A stretch of 64,000 nt of DNA from JBJHBP01 sp050485645. Lineage in GTDB: Bacteria; Pseudomonadota; Gammaproteobacteria; Steroidobacterales; Rariloculaceae. The stretch spans positions 1-64,000 of the forward strand of contig JBJHBT010000014.1 of the NCBI GenBank assembly GCA_050485645.1, read 5' to 3'. The first letter of the stretch is position 1; each line of letters opens with the position of its first letter. Below the pieces are notes generated by a model. That model did not search any database. It was given only the letters and a program-made list of their open reading frames with translations, and was not told where the DNA came from. Both the position numbers and the translations under genes were made by a program. Shown here one piece after another: positions 39,101 to 46,991 of this stretch.

Positions 39101-39483
39101 CTTCGTGGTCGGGGAATCTGTTCGGCACCTACCGCAGGAATGCATGGTCGGTCACGGCGCAGGCGCGCTTCACCGGCAGTGGCCAGGGTTCGGTATTGTG
39201 GGTGGGGCCGGACGATCCGAAGTGGGCACCGGATTCCCATTTCACAATATCCAACAATACGATGCCGAGCTGGACGACGTGGAACACGACGTTCAACTAC
39301 AACTTCGGACAGTCGCGTCTAGCACCTCAGATGTTCACGGATCTCAGTGTGTCGCTGAACATCGACAACCTGTTCGACAAGCAGCCGAACTTCTGGTCAG
39401 GCGGCAATACCGGTGGTGTCAACACTCGCTTCTTCAACGGAATGGGTCGCACCTACCGGCTGGGGTTGCGTATGGGCTTCTGA
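36102..39483 (+). pseudogene. TonB-dependent receptor, copy 3, single frameshift
   Basis: The first part (36102-37838, 578 codons) has signal peptide, plug (DEITVTGTRIRR, LVDGRRLPETTNGGAV) and early barrel. It stops at TAA 37836-37838. The remaining barrel continues in another frame to 39483 and ends GMGRTYRLGLRMGF. Removing one T at 37835/37836 restores YASNYDENPP and a single protein of about 1126 residues, the same length as the other copies. There is no homopolymer or slippery heptamer, so a real one-base insertion or a sequencing error is likelier than programmed frameshifting. All other receptor features appear intact, so the lesion may be recent. Confidence 0.85.
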
Positions 39484-39500
39484 CGACGGGGCAGCCGGAA

Positions 39501-39535
39501 GGTGCAACCGGGGGTGAATCACTCCCGGTTGCACC
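39501..39535 (+). repeat. Hairpin after receptor 3
   Basis: GGTGCAACCGGG pairs exactly with CCCGGTTGCACC over an 11-base loop, 17 bases after the receptor stop. No T-tract follows. Confidence 0.7.
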
Positions 39536-39603
39536 ACCCGAACCGGATACCGAGTTCCCAATGAACTATGCATTGAACCCCTTGCATTGTTCTGACAGGG
39601 CCT

Positions 39604-39639
39604 GTGCCGGACATCCGCAAGGACGTCCGGCACTTTTTT
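39604..39639 (+). terminator. Rho-independent terminator after receptor 3
   Basis: GTGCCGGAC and GTCCGGCAC form a perfect stem followed by six T residues. Confidence 0.88.
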
Positions 39640-39687
39640 CGTGGCGCGCTATCATCGCTTCTGACATTCGGGCATCAGGATGCGACG

Positions 39688-40240
39688 ATGAAAGATAAGT
39701 ATCTGAAAGTGCCTGACAGGCGCCTGGGTCATCGATGCACTGCGATGATGGCGTCAACCGTGGTCACGACCGTGGTCACGACGCTGATGTTTCTTGATGT
39801 ACTCGCCCAGCCTCCTGGCCCACCTGCCGAGAGCTTACGCGTTGTGACCGTGGCCGAGGGCCTGCGCAACCCTTGGAGTATTGCGTTTCTGCCGAACGGC
39901 GACATGCTGGTTACGGAGCGCGGCGGCAGCCTGCGCATCGTTCGCGACGGACGGCTGCTTGCCGACTCTGTGCCCGGCGTGCCGGCGGTGTGCTCGACAG
40001 GCCAGGGCGGATTGCATGAGGTGTTGCCGCATCCGCGATTCGAATCCAATCAGCTGCTGTACCTGAGTTATGCGAAATCCGGCGATGATCCATCGCAGGG
40101 GACCACGGCAATCAGCCGTGGACGTTTAGTCGACGATCGGCTCATCGCGTCGATTCACCGACGATCTCGAAGGGCATGAGGCGCAGGACAGTTCCAATCA
40201 CATCGGCACCATCGTGCGTTTGCGCGATGATGGCACGGTG
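39688..40240 (+). pseudogene. Truncated PQQ aldose sugar dehydrogenase relic
   Basis: From ATG 39688 the sequence encodes a leader and the first third of the sugar dehydrogenase, closely matching the intact gene at 25365 (GLRNPWSIAFLPNGDMLVTE is identical). Near 40146 about 130 bases present in the intact copy are missing, which shifts the frame and leads to a stop at 40177-40179. A short homologous segment follows (FTDDLEGHEAQD equivalent), and at about 40235 the sequence jumps into the guanylyltransferase tail. The 5' flank (GGCGCGCTATCAT, near 39643) also matches the flank of the intact gene (25321), so this is a decayed copy of the whole unit. Confidence 0.85.
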
Positions 40241-40458
40241 ACGGTAACGTGTTTCGCGGCAATGTGATTGCTCAGGGTTGTCGGGACAGCTACGTGTTGG
40301 CTAACGACCGACTGGTCGTGACGCTGGGTCTGGACGGTCACGTGGTCGTTGAAACACACGATGCGGTGCTGGTGATGACACACCAGCAGGCGCAGGGCCT
40401 CAAGGATGTGGTCGAGGGGCTCGCTCATTCTGCCCGCAAGGGCGCTACGGGGCCATGA
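40240..40458 (+). pseudogene. C-terminal fragment of mannose-1-phosphate guanylyltransferase
   Basis: About 70 codons match the end of the enzyme at 26612-27823: FRGNVIAQGCRDSYVLANDR corresponds to its LRGNVVAEGCRDSYVLSSGR. VVVETHDAVLVMTHQQAQ and LKDVVEGL also match. The nucleotidyltransferase core is absent. It is joined directly to the sugar-dehydrogenase relic by a deletion that removed about 1.6 kb relative to the intact pair. Confidence 0.85.
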
Positions 40459-40479
40459 CGGGGCATTGTTCGAGAACCG

Positions 40480-41829
40480 TTACCCCTGGTTCCGCCAGTC
40501 CGGCTGCGCGAAGTACGCCTTCGTCTCCCGTGCCACAAGCCCCGACAGCAGAATCAACCCGATCAGATTGGGCAGTGCCATCAGCCCGTTCATGATGTCG
40601 GCGATGGTCCACACCATCTCCAGCTCCGTAACGGCGCCGACGAAGATGGCGAGCACGAAGGCGAGGCGGTAGGGCTTGATGGCGCGGTGCCCGAACAGGC
40701 GGTGCATGTTGCGCTCGCCGTAGTAGGCCCAGCCGAGCACCGTGGAGAAGGCGAAGAACGCCACGCTGAGGGTGACGATGATGCCGCCCCATTCGCCCGG
40801 CAGTCCGGTCGAGAAGGCCAGCGATGTCAGCGGCGCGCCGGTGACGCCCGATGTCCATGCGCCGGTGGTGATGATGACCAGTGCCGTGAACGACACGACG
40901 ACCAGGGTGTCGAGAAACGTTTGTGTCATGGACACCAGCGCCTGTCGAACCGGGTTGGATGTCTGTGCGGCCGCCGCGGCGATGCCGCCGGTGCCAAGTC
41001 CGGATTCGTTGGAAAAGATGCCGCGCGCGACACCGAAACGTATGGCCGCGGCGAGTCCGGCGCCTGCGAAGCCGCCGGTAGCGGCCGTGCCCGTGAACGC
41101 ATCGGTGAAGATCAGCGCGAGCGCGCCTGGCAGGCCCTCGATATTCACGGCAAGCACATAGGTGGCGCCGAGGATGTAGATGACCGTCATCAGCGGCACG
41201 AAGAAGGCGGTGAACCTGCCGATGGAACGGATGCCGCCGAGGATGACGATGCCGGCGCCCACCGTGAGGATCAGGCCTGTGATCCATGGCGGCACGCCGA
41301 ATTGTGAGTTCACCTCGTCGGCTACCGTGTTGGCCTGCACCATGTTGCCGATGCCGAATGCCGCGATCGACGCCGCGACGGCAAAGAACAGCGCCAGCCC
41401 CACACCCAGCGGCCCCTTGATGCCCTCGCTCAGGTAGAACTGCGGGCCGCCCGACTGTTCGCCGTTGGCGTCCACCTTGCGGAAACGCACACCGAGAAAC
41501 GCCTCGCAGTATTTGGTGGCCATGCCGACGAGGCCGGTCATCCACATCCAGAACACCGCGCCCGGCCCGCCCAGGACGATCGCCGTGGCGACACCGGCGA
41601 TGTTGCCGACTCCGATGGTCGCCGCCAGTGCGGTGGCGAGCGCCTGGTAGTGAGTGATGTCACCCGCCGCGCCGTGCTCGCGACGGCGTATCAGTCCGTA
41701 CCACAGCGCATAACCCAGGCGTCGAAACTGAATGCCACGCAGGATAAACGTGAGATAGATGCCCGTCAGCAACAGCAACGGGATCAGCAGGAATGGCCCC
41801 CAGACAACGCTGTTGATACGCTCAAGCAT
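40480..41829 (-). CDS. Sodium:alanine symporter (AGCS family)
   Basis: The 449-residue inner-membrane protein has about 10-11 hydrophobic segments. AGCS-family motifs include ATALAATIGVGNIAGVATAI (residues about 65-84), GGPGAVFWMWMTGLVGMATK and FSNESGLGTGGIAAAAAQT. The family imports alanine or glycine with sodium. It stands alone on the minus strand between the receptor island and the RAYT element. The start is ATG 41829 with a weak ribosome-binding site. Confidence 0.9.
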   Translation of the reverse strand: MLERINSVVWGPFLLIPLLLLTGIYLTFILRGIQFRRLGYALWYGLIRRREHGAAGDITHYQALATALAATIGVGNIAGVATAIVLGGPGAVFWMWMTGLVGMATKYCEAFLGVRFRKVDANGEQSGGPQFYLSEGIKGPLGVGLALFFAVAASIAAFGIGNMVQANTVADEVNSQFGVPPWITGLILTVGAGIVILGGIRSIGRFTAFFVPLMTVIYILGATYVLAVNIEGLPGALALIFTDAFTGTAATGGFAGAGLAAAIRFGVARGIFSNESGLGTGGIAAAAAQTSNPVRQALVSMTQTFLDTLVVVSFTALVIITTGAWTSGVTGAPLTSLAFSTGLPGEWGGIIVTLSVAFFAFSTVLGWAYYGERNMHRLFGHRAIKPYRLAFVLAIFVGAVTELEMVWTIADIMNGLMALPNLIGLILLSGLVARETKAYFAQPDWRNQG

Positions 41830-41843
41830 TGCCGGAGTTTACG

Positions 41844-42843
41844 GGGTCGGACCACGACGGGAAAGTGAAAGTGCATGATTTGGTGCCGTTTTTCCCCAGC
41901 ACCAAACCTCTGAACCTCACCTTACGGTTCGAATATCCCGCCTAAATCGCGCCGTAAGACTGATCCGCTACTTCCCGCAGAACGTGATACGTCGAACCGC
42001 CGTGCTCTGTGACCACGACGCTGCGCCGCCCTGCGTTGGTATCCAGTGCCGTACGAAACGATTCAACGTACTCCTTGCCGCCGATGGCCAGAGCCTCGGT
42101 CCAGGTCGGCTCGCGCTGCAGCAAACGGCCACTCCCCAGAGCAGCGTTGACCTGTGCACGCAGCAAGGCCTGCAGCGCAGTCAGCTCACGACATTGGAAC
42201 AATTGCATTAGCACAGGTATATCGATGGTGCGGTAGCGTTGCCGCGGTTGCTGAATCGCGCAGTATCCACTTTCGGGCCACTGCTCGGGGTGGCGTACGA
42301 CGCCAGCGCGAACCATGTTGAGGTCGATGTACCGCATACACGCCGCCAGGTGGTGATCACTGCTGACAGCGGTCGCGTGGTAACGATCTTCCCAGAAGGC
42401 TCCGCGCCGACCTTTGCGCTTGTTGTACTCTTGGCCCGTGCGCCCCTCGATGAGCTGCATGCTGCGTGCGATCTCCCCATAGCCCCGGTCCATGACGAGC
42501 AGGTGTATGTGGTTGCAGGTGACGATGTAGTTGAGAACTCGCAGGCGATGGCGTTTGCGGGCAACCGAAAGCCAGTAGATCCAGCGTCGCCGATCCTTTC
42601 GAAACCGGAGCAGGAACTGCCGCTCGTGACATCGATGCGTCAGGTGCCAGATGTGGCCGGCGAGGTAGTGACGATTGGCGCGGGGCATTTGCGATTCCGG
42701 GACGGGCGAACAGGGCAACGGGGCAACGGTGACACCAGCCATATTGATGGCTGAAAAGGAAGTGTAAGGGCGAGTTCGGCACCCCTGGAATCGCCGAAAT
42801 CCGCGAAATTAGGGAGTTATGGCCGAGCTTCGTGGTCCGACCC
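41844..42843 (-). mobile_element. 1000-bp RAYT element with 14-bp terminal inverted repeats
   Basis: GGGTCGGACCACGA at 41844-41857 and its exact complement at 42830-42843 bound the transposase gene. The distance between the outer ends is exactly 1000 bp. No target duplication is evident beside the ends. The outer ends lie 15 bases beyond the symporter start and just before the terminator of the PEP-CTERM gene, so it occupies an intergenic site. Confidence 0.75.
41942..42688 (-). CDS. RAYT/Y1-type transposase (REP-associated tyrosine transposase)
   Basis: About 249 residues. The Y1_Tnp (IS200-like) domain is seen in the opening MPRANRHYLAGHIWHLTHRC, the HUH-type metal motif CNHIHLLV (near residue 60), RTGQEYNKRKGRRGAFWEDR, and a catalytic-Tyr helix HLAACMRYIDLN. 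Chromosomal single-copy enzymes of this group (RAYTs) act on REP-like palindromes rather than on ordinary IS ends. ATG 42688 is chosen because the conserved domain starts there; the frame extends to 42742. It sits inside the element bounded by 14-bp inverted repeats. Confidence 0.88.
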   Translation of the reverse strand: MPRANRHYLAGHIWHLTHRCHERQFLLRFRKDRRRWIYWLSVARKRHRLRVLNYIVTCNHIHLLVMDRGYGEIARSMQLIEGRTGQEYNKRKGRRGAFWEDRYHATAVSSDHHLAACMRYIDLNMVRAGVVRHPEQWPESGYCAIQQPRQRYRTIDIPVLMQLFQCRELTALQALLRAQVNAALGSGRLLQREPTWTEALAIGGKEYVESFRTALDTNAGRRSVVVTEHGGSTYHVLREVADQSYGAI

Positions 42844-42858
42844 TAGACCCCTAGACCT

Positions 42859-42890
42859 AAAAAAAGGCCGCAACGAGTGCGGCCTTTGTT
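42859..42890 (-). terminator. Terminator of the PEP-CTERM gene
   Basis: GGCCGCA and TGCGGCC pair over an ACGAG loop. On the minus strand seven T residues follow (the A run at 42859-42865). A shorter T run on the other side may give some plus-strand activity. Confidence 0.85.
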
Positions 42891-42913
42891 CTGGAAGTGA
42901 AGTGGCTTTGGGA

Positions 42914-43645
42914 TCAGGCGGCTGTCTGAATCCGCTGAACCTGTGTGCGTCGGCGACGGATCAGGGCCATTGCGATCAGGGCGAGACCCAGCAGCGCCAG
43001 TGTGCCCGGCTCCGGCACCTGACGCGCCGTGATCAGGCGCTGGTTCGACTGCGGGTTGTGCGGCTCGAGCACGAACAGCTCGTACTCCGAGCTGGCATAG
43101 TCAGCGCCGCCACTCAGGCTGGCCAGCATGGTGTTGGCCGCCTGCTGCACCGTGTTGCTGAAGTTTGCGCGAAATGCACCGCTGCCGAGGCCCAGGGCGC
43201 CGCCATGGTCGTAGATGATGTCCCACACGGCGAGCTGGAAAGCGGCATCGGTGGTTCCGTTGCCCAGCGACGATCCGTGGTTGTCGTACAGCTGGCTCAG
43301 CAGCGACAGCTGCGATCCGGCCAGCGCGCCGGAGGCGTTCACGAGTTCGTACTGGACCGCACGGTTCGTCACGAGATTGGTCGTGACGTCGATGCAGAAC
43401 GCATGCAGCGTGTCATCCCAGTAGACACCGCCGTCGTCGCTGACGCCGAACTGGAACTGGCCGGCATGGACGTTGACGTTACGTACGCCGGAAATCGAGC
43501 CTGCACTGAAACCGTCGGCGAAACCCTGATAGGTCATCGTGATCGGTGCGGCCTGTGCGGCCGATGCCCATACGCCGATCGATACGGCCAGGGTCAGCGT
43601 GGCGAAAATGCTCTTTGCGGTCTTGTGTGTGGTCTTGTGCGGCAT
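42914..43645 (-). CDS. PEP-CTERM sorting-domain protein
   Basis: About 243 residues. A signal peptide (FATLTLAVSIGVWASAAQA) leads a secreted domain with thioester-/THIOX-like features (YWDDTLHAFCIDV, FQLAVWDIIYD). The C-terminus is a complete PEP-CTERM tail: VPEPGT (residues about 211-216), a hydrophobic segment, and an RRRR cluster. Such tails are cut by exosortase (EpsH/XrtA) and target proteins to the extracellular matrix. ATG 43645 is chosen because it opens the signal peptide. The exosortase is not in the window, but XrtA-associated EPS genes lie at 51682-59297. A sigma-54-like promoter lies at 43774-43789 and a terminator at 42859-42890. Confidence 0.88.
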   Translation of the reverse strand: MPHKTTHKTAKSIFATLTLAVSIGVWASAAQAAPITMTYQGFADGFSAGSISGVRNVNVHAGQFQFGVSDDGGVYWDDTLHAFCIDVTTNLVTNRAVQYELVNASGALAGSQLSLLSQLYDNHGSSLGNGTTDAAFQLAVWDIIYDHGGALGLGSGAFRANFSNTVQQAANTMLASLSGGADYASSEYELFVLEPHNPQSNQRLITARQVPEPGTLALLGLALIAMALIRRRRTQVQRIQTAA

Positions 43646-43773
43646 TGCGATCAATCCCTTTATTCTGTCGACTTGCTCTGTCGACGACCACTGCGGGCGG
43701 CCGTCTTTGGTGTTCCGGCTGCGAGCGGCGAAGCCCGACGCGGCACCCGGTTCCTGATAGTTGCCCCATATCA

Positions 43774-43789
43774 AGCAACATCCATGCCA
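43774..43789 (-). promoter_or_regulatory. Sigma-54-like promoter of the PEP-CTERM gene
   Basis: On the minus strand the sequence reads TGGCATGGATGTTGCT, against the consensus TGGCACRNNNNTTGCW: one mismatch, with both the GG (-24) and GC (-12) doublets kept. It lies about 130 bases before the start codon. In XrtA systems PEP-CTERM genes are often controlled through the sigma-54-linked PrsK/PrsR pair. Confidence 0.6.
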
Positions 43790-43996
43790 CATCGTATTTT
43801 TTATTAAAAACAAACACTTGAAGTCTGGCGTCGCAGGGAATGGACGGTGATTGGAAAGAAACTCGACAGTTCCGGCGCCGCGCTGTTGGCGACAGCGGAA
43901 TAGGCGGGCGCTGACAATATCACGCGAATCCTCGCCGCCGGCCCCGGGGCCGGCGGGCCGCTCCTCAGCGCCGCTCCTCCGGGTGGCGCGCGGCGG
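43790..43996. other. Rest of the gap between PEP-CTERM gene and amidohydrolase
   Basis: Upstream of the sigma-54-like site the gap holds an AT-rich stretch (43796-43815) and a GC-only hairpin near 43936-43958 (CCGCCGGCC facing GGCCGGCGG) that may end the amidohydrolase transcript. It has no T-tract. No gene is seen. Confidence 0.4.
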
Positions 43997-44821
43997 TCAT
44001 CCGTCGCCCGGCACCGGCATGTCGATCCTGAACAGCCTCGCCGCCGTGCGCCACGCGATATTCTCCCGGGCATCGTCGGGCAGCTCCAGTCCGTCGAAGA
44101 ATCGCAGGTAGGTGCCCATGCCGGCCAGTGGCCAGTCGGTGCCATACATCAGCTGGCGACCGGGATCACCCATGTACATGATCAGGTCTTTCACCCGCTG
44201 CACCATGTAGCGTTCGAACTCGTAGTGAAAGTCGCCCAGGGTGAGTCCGGATATGTCGGCGTAGACATTGTCGTTCTTGTACAGCACTTCGGCGGCATCC
44301 TGAAACCAGGGGTTGCCGAGGTGGCACATGATGAATTTCACGTCCGGAAAATCCACCGCCACGTCATCGATCAGCAGTGGATGCGCCTGGCGCAGCTTCG
44401 CCTGTTTGGCGTAGGTGTCGCCGGTGTGGATCATCACAGGCACATCGTATTTGGCTGCGATGTGGAACACGGACTCCAAAGACGCGTCGTTGATGGCATA
44501 GTTTTCGTAGCCCGGATAGAGCTTGATGCCCTTCACCAGCCCGTCGCGAAGCCGTTCTTCCAGCCGGAACAGGTCGGTACGTTCGCCGTTGCCGCGCCAA
44601 CGCAGGCCTTCCACGATCGTGGCCCGGGGGTCACCGTGCAGCACCTCGATAACCTCGTCCACATGGGGCCGCTCCGGCCCGACCTTGTAGGATGTGAGCA
44701 CCACGGCATGATCGACACCGACGCGGGCCATGTCGGCGAACAGTTCGCCCACTGTCTGTGCGGGCGCTTTCGGCGTGTGCGGGTCGTAATTGTTGATGTG
44801 GACGTGGCAGTCGATCAGCAT
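43997..44821 (-). CDS. Amidohydrolase 2 family metal-dependent hydrolase
   Basis: The 274-residue TIM-barrel protein belongs to the Amidohydro_2 group (PF04909-like). It has the metal-binding opening DCHVHI (residues 4-9), VPVMIHTGD near 143-151, FIMCHLGNPW near 180-189 and a YGTDWP close to the C-terminus. Members are hydrolases or decarboxylases of small carboxylic or aromatic compounds; the reaction here is unknown. There is no signal peptide, so it is cytoplasmic. It is preceded by the heptamer array at 44839-44908. Confidence 0.82.
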   Translation of the reverse strand: MLIDCHVHINNYDPHTPKAPAQTVGELFADMARVGVDHAVVLTSYKVGPERPHVDEVIEVLHGDPRATIVEGLRWRGNGERTDLFRLEERLRDGLVKGIKLYPGYENYAINDASLESVFHIAAKYDVPVMIHTGDTYAKQAKLRQAHPLLIDDVAVDFPDVKFIMCHLGNPWFQDAAEVLYKNDNVYADISGLTLGDFHYEFERYMVQRVKDLIMYMGDPGRQLMYGTDWPLAGMGTYLRFFDGLELPDDARENIAWRTAARLFRIDMPVPGDG

Positions 44822-44838
44822 GTTCTCGATTCTAGCAG

Positions 44839-44908
44839 CCGTGAGCCGTGAGCCGTGAGCCGTGAGCCTTAAGCCTTAAGCCTTAAGCCTTAAGCCTTAA
44901 GCCTTAAG
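44839..44908. repeat. Compound heptamer array: CCGTGAG x4 then CCTTAAG x6
   Basis: Ten tandem 7-bp units without interruption: four CCGTGAG units (44839-44866) switch to six CCTTAAG units (44867-44908). It lies 138 bases before rmlB and just upstream of the divergent amidohydrolase start. Confidence 0.95.
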
Positions 44909-45046
44909 CCGTCGGCGGACTGCGACGTATTTCGCAGCAGGTCGTGCGGGCCGACGCCACACTGTAGAATTCGCCGGCAGCCTGTATGGCGCATGCCGCC
45001 GCTCAACCGAACCACAACGTTCAACCGATCCGACCTCAGGGACGAC

Positions 45047-46123
45047 ATGAAAACCATTCTGATCACCGGCGGCGCCGGTTTCATCGGCTCCAGCACGGTA
45101 CGCGTGTTTCTGGGCGCCAGCGATGCCCGCATCGTCAATGTGGACAAGCTCACCTACGCCGGCAACCCGGAAAGCCTGGCCGACATCGAGAACTCGCCGC
45201 GCTACACCTTCGAGCAGGTGGACATCTGCGATGGCGACGCACTGCGCACCCTGTTCGAGCGCCACGATCCGGATGCCGTCGTGCATCTGGCCGCCGAGAG
45301 CCATGTCGACCGGTCCATCGACGGTCCCACCGAATTCCTGCATACCAATGTGATGGGCACCGGTGAGCTGCTGCGTACGGCGCTGGATCACTGGCGCGGC
45401 CTCGACGAAACCCGCCGGCAGGCGTTCCGCTTCCTGCACGTGTCCACGGACGAGGTCTACGGTGACCTCGGACCGGAGGGTACGCCGTTCACGGAGACCA
45501 CCCGATATGCGCCCAGTTCACCGTACGCGGCCACGAAGGCTGCGTCCGATCATCTGGTGCGTGCCTGGCACCGCACCTACGGCCTGCCGATCCTGATCAC
45601 CAACTGTTCGAACAACTACGGCCCCTGCCAGTTTCCCGAGAAACTGATTCCACACATGATCCTCAACGCGCTGTCCGGCAAACCGCTGCCGGTGTACGGA
45701 GACGGTCAGCAGGTGCGCGACTGGCTGTATGTGGAAGACCATGCCAATGCACTGTGGACGGTGCTCACCAGCGGCCGCGTCGGCGAAACCTATAACATCG
45801 GTGGACACAACGAAGTGCGCAACCTCGATGTGGTGCGCGAGATCTGCCGGCTGCTCGATGCGCGACTGGGCAACGACGCGGGCAGTTCCGTCTCCGCGCT
45901 CATCAGGTTTGTGACGGATCGGCCCGGTCACGACACACGCTACGCGATCGACGCCGGCAGGATCCAGCGTGAACTGGGCTGGCAGCCGGCCGAGACCTTT
46001 GCCACCGGGCTGGAAAAGACGGTGAACTGGTATCTGGACAATCGCATCTGGTGGCAGCGGGTACTGGATGGCAGCTATCGACTGGAGCGCATTGGCGCCG
46101 GAGGTGCCAGCGGTGGCGCGTAA
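45047..46123 (+). CDS. rmlB: dTDP-glucose 4,6-dehydratase
   Basis: The 358-residue extended short-chain dehydrogenase/reductase has the NAD-binding TGGAGFIGS at residues 7-15, VHLAAESHVDRSIDGP, HVSTDEVYGDLG and the catalytic YAATKAASDH (YxxxK). It turns dTDP-glucose into dTDP-4-keto-6-deoxyglucose, the second step of dTDP-L-rhamnose synthesis. ATG 45047 follows an AGGGA site. It is the first gene of rmlBACD; the next start lies inside its 3' end. Confidence 0.96.
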   Translation: MKTILITGGAGFIGSSTVRVFLGASDARIVNVDKLTYAGNPESLADIENSPRYTFEQVDICDGDALRTLFERHDPDAVVHLAAESHVDRSIDGPTEFLHTNVMGTGELLRTALDHWRGLDETRRQAFRFLHVSTDEVYGDLGPEGTPFTETTRYAPSSPYAATKAASDHLVRAWHRTYGLPILITNCSNNYGPCQFPEKLIPHMILNALSGKPLPVYGDGQQVRDWLYVEDHANALWTVLTSGRVGETYNIGGHNEVRNLDVVREICRLLDARLGNDAGSSVSALIRFVTDRPGHDTRYAIDAGRIQRELGWQPAETFATGLEKTVNWYLDNRIWWQRVLDGSYRLERIGAGGASGGA

Positions 46124-46991
46124 GGGAATCATCCTTGCCGGAGGTTCCGGCACCCGACTGCACCCGGTGACGCTCGCAGCCTGCAAGCAGCTGCTGCCGA
46201 TCTACGACAAGCCCATGGTGTACTACCCGCTGACCACGCTGATGCTGGCCGGCATGCGTGACATTCTGCTGATCTCCACGCCGCAGGACAGCCCGCGCTT
46301 CGAACAGATGCTCGGTGACGGTTCGCAATGGGGGTTGAACCTTGAGCACGCTGTGCAGCCCAGTCCGGATGGGCTGGCGCAGGCCTTCATCATTGGCGAC
46401 GGATTCATCGGCAATGATCCCAGTGCGCTGATTCTCGGCGACAACCTGTTTTTCGGCACTGGTCTCACCGGCCAGCTGCGCGCCGCGGCGGCCAACACCG
46501 ACAACGCCACCGTGTTTGCCTATCCGGTGTCCAACCCCACGGCGTTCGGTGTCGTCGAGTTCGATGCCGATGGGCGTGCGATTTCGATCGAAGAAAAGCC
46601 CGCGAAACCGCGCAGCCGTTTCGCGGTGACCGGCCTGTATTTCTACGACAGTCAGGTGGCCGGAATCGCGAAGTCACTGCAGCCATCGCCGCGCGGCGAA
46701 CTGGAAATCACCGATCTGAACAACATGTATCTGCAGCAGGGGCGCCTCGACGTGCAGCGCATGCGGCGCGGCATGGCGTGGCTGGATACCGGCACGCACG
46801 ACTCGCTGCTCGAGGCATCGCATTTCATCCAGACGCTGGAGAAGCGCCAGGGACTCAAGGTCGGTTGTCCTGAGGAGGTCGCCTGGCGGCAGGGCTGGAT
46901 CAGCGACGAGCAGCTGCTGCGCCTGGCCGAGCCCCTCAGGAAGAGCGGCTATGGCGATTATCTGAGCGAGCTGCTGGAGCTGGATGCATGA
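46113..46991 (+). CDS. rmlA: Glucose-1-phosphate thymidylyltransferase
   Basis: The protein has 292 residues, the usual RmlA length. GIILAGGSGTRLHPVT opens the nucleotidyltransferase domain, and EKPAKPRSRFAVTGLYFYD and WLDTGTHDSLLEAS are typical of the family. It makes dTDP-glucose from dTTP and glucose-1-phosphate. GTG 46113 is chosen: GGAGG lies 8 bases upstream and the resulting protein has the family's exact N-terminus. It overlaps rmlB by 11 bases and rmlC by 4. Confidence 0.96.
   Translation: MARKGIILAGGSGTRLHPVTLAACKQLLPIYDKPMVYYPLTTLMLAGMRDILLISTPQDSPRFEQMLGDGSQWGLNLEHAVQPSPDGLAQAFIIGDGFIGNDPSALILGDNLFFGTGLTGQLRAAAANTDNATVFAYPVSNPTAFGVVEFDADGRAISIEEKPAKPRSRFAVTGLYFYDSQVAGIAKSLQPSPRGELEITDLNNMYLQQGRLDVQRMRRGMAWLDTGTHDSLLEASHFIQTLEKRQGLKVGCPEEVAWRQGWISDEQLLRLAEPLRKSGYGDYLSELLELDA

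Noticed and set aside
41830..42860. Target-site duplication around the RAYT element
   Set aside because: The bases beside the two 14-bp ends do not match; the nearby CTAGACC repetition lies on one side only.
44839..44908. CRISPR-like repeats
   Set aside because: Units are 7 bp and contiguous without spacers; no cas genes are present.
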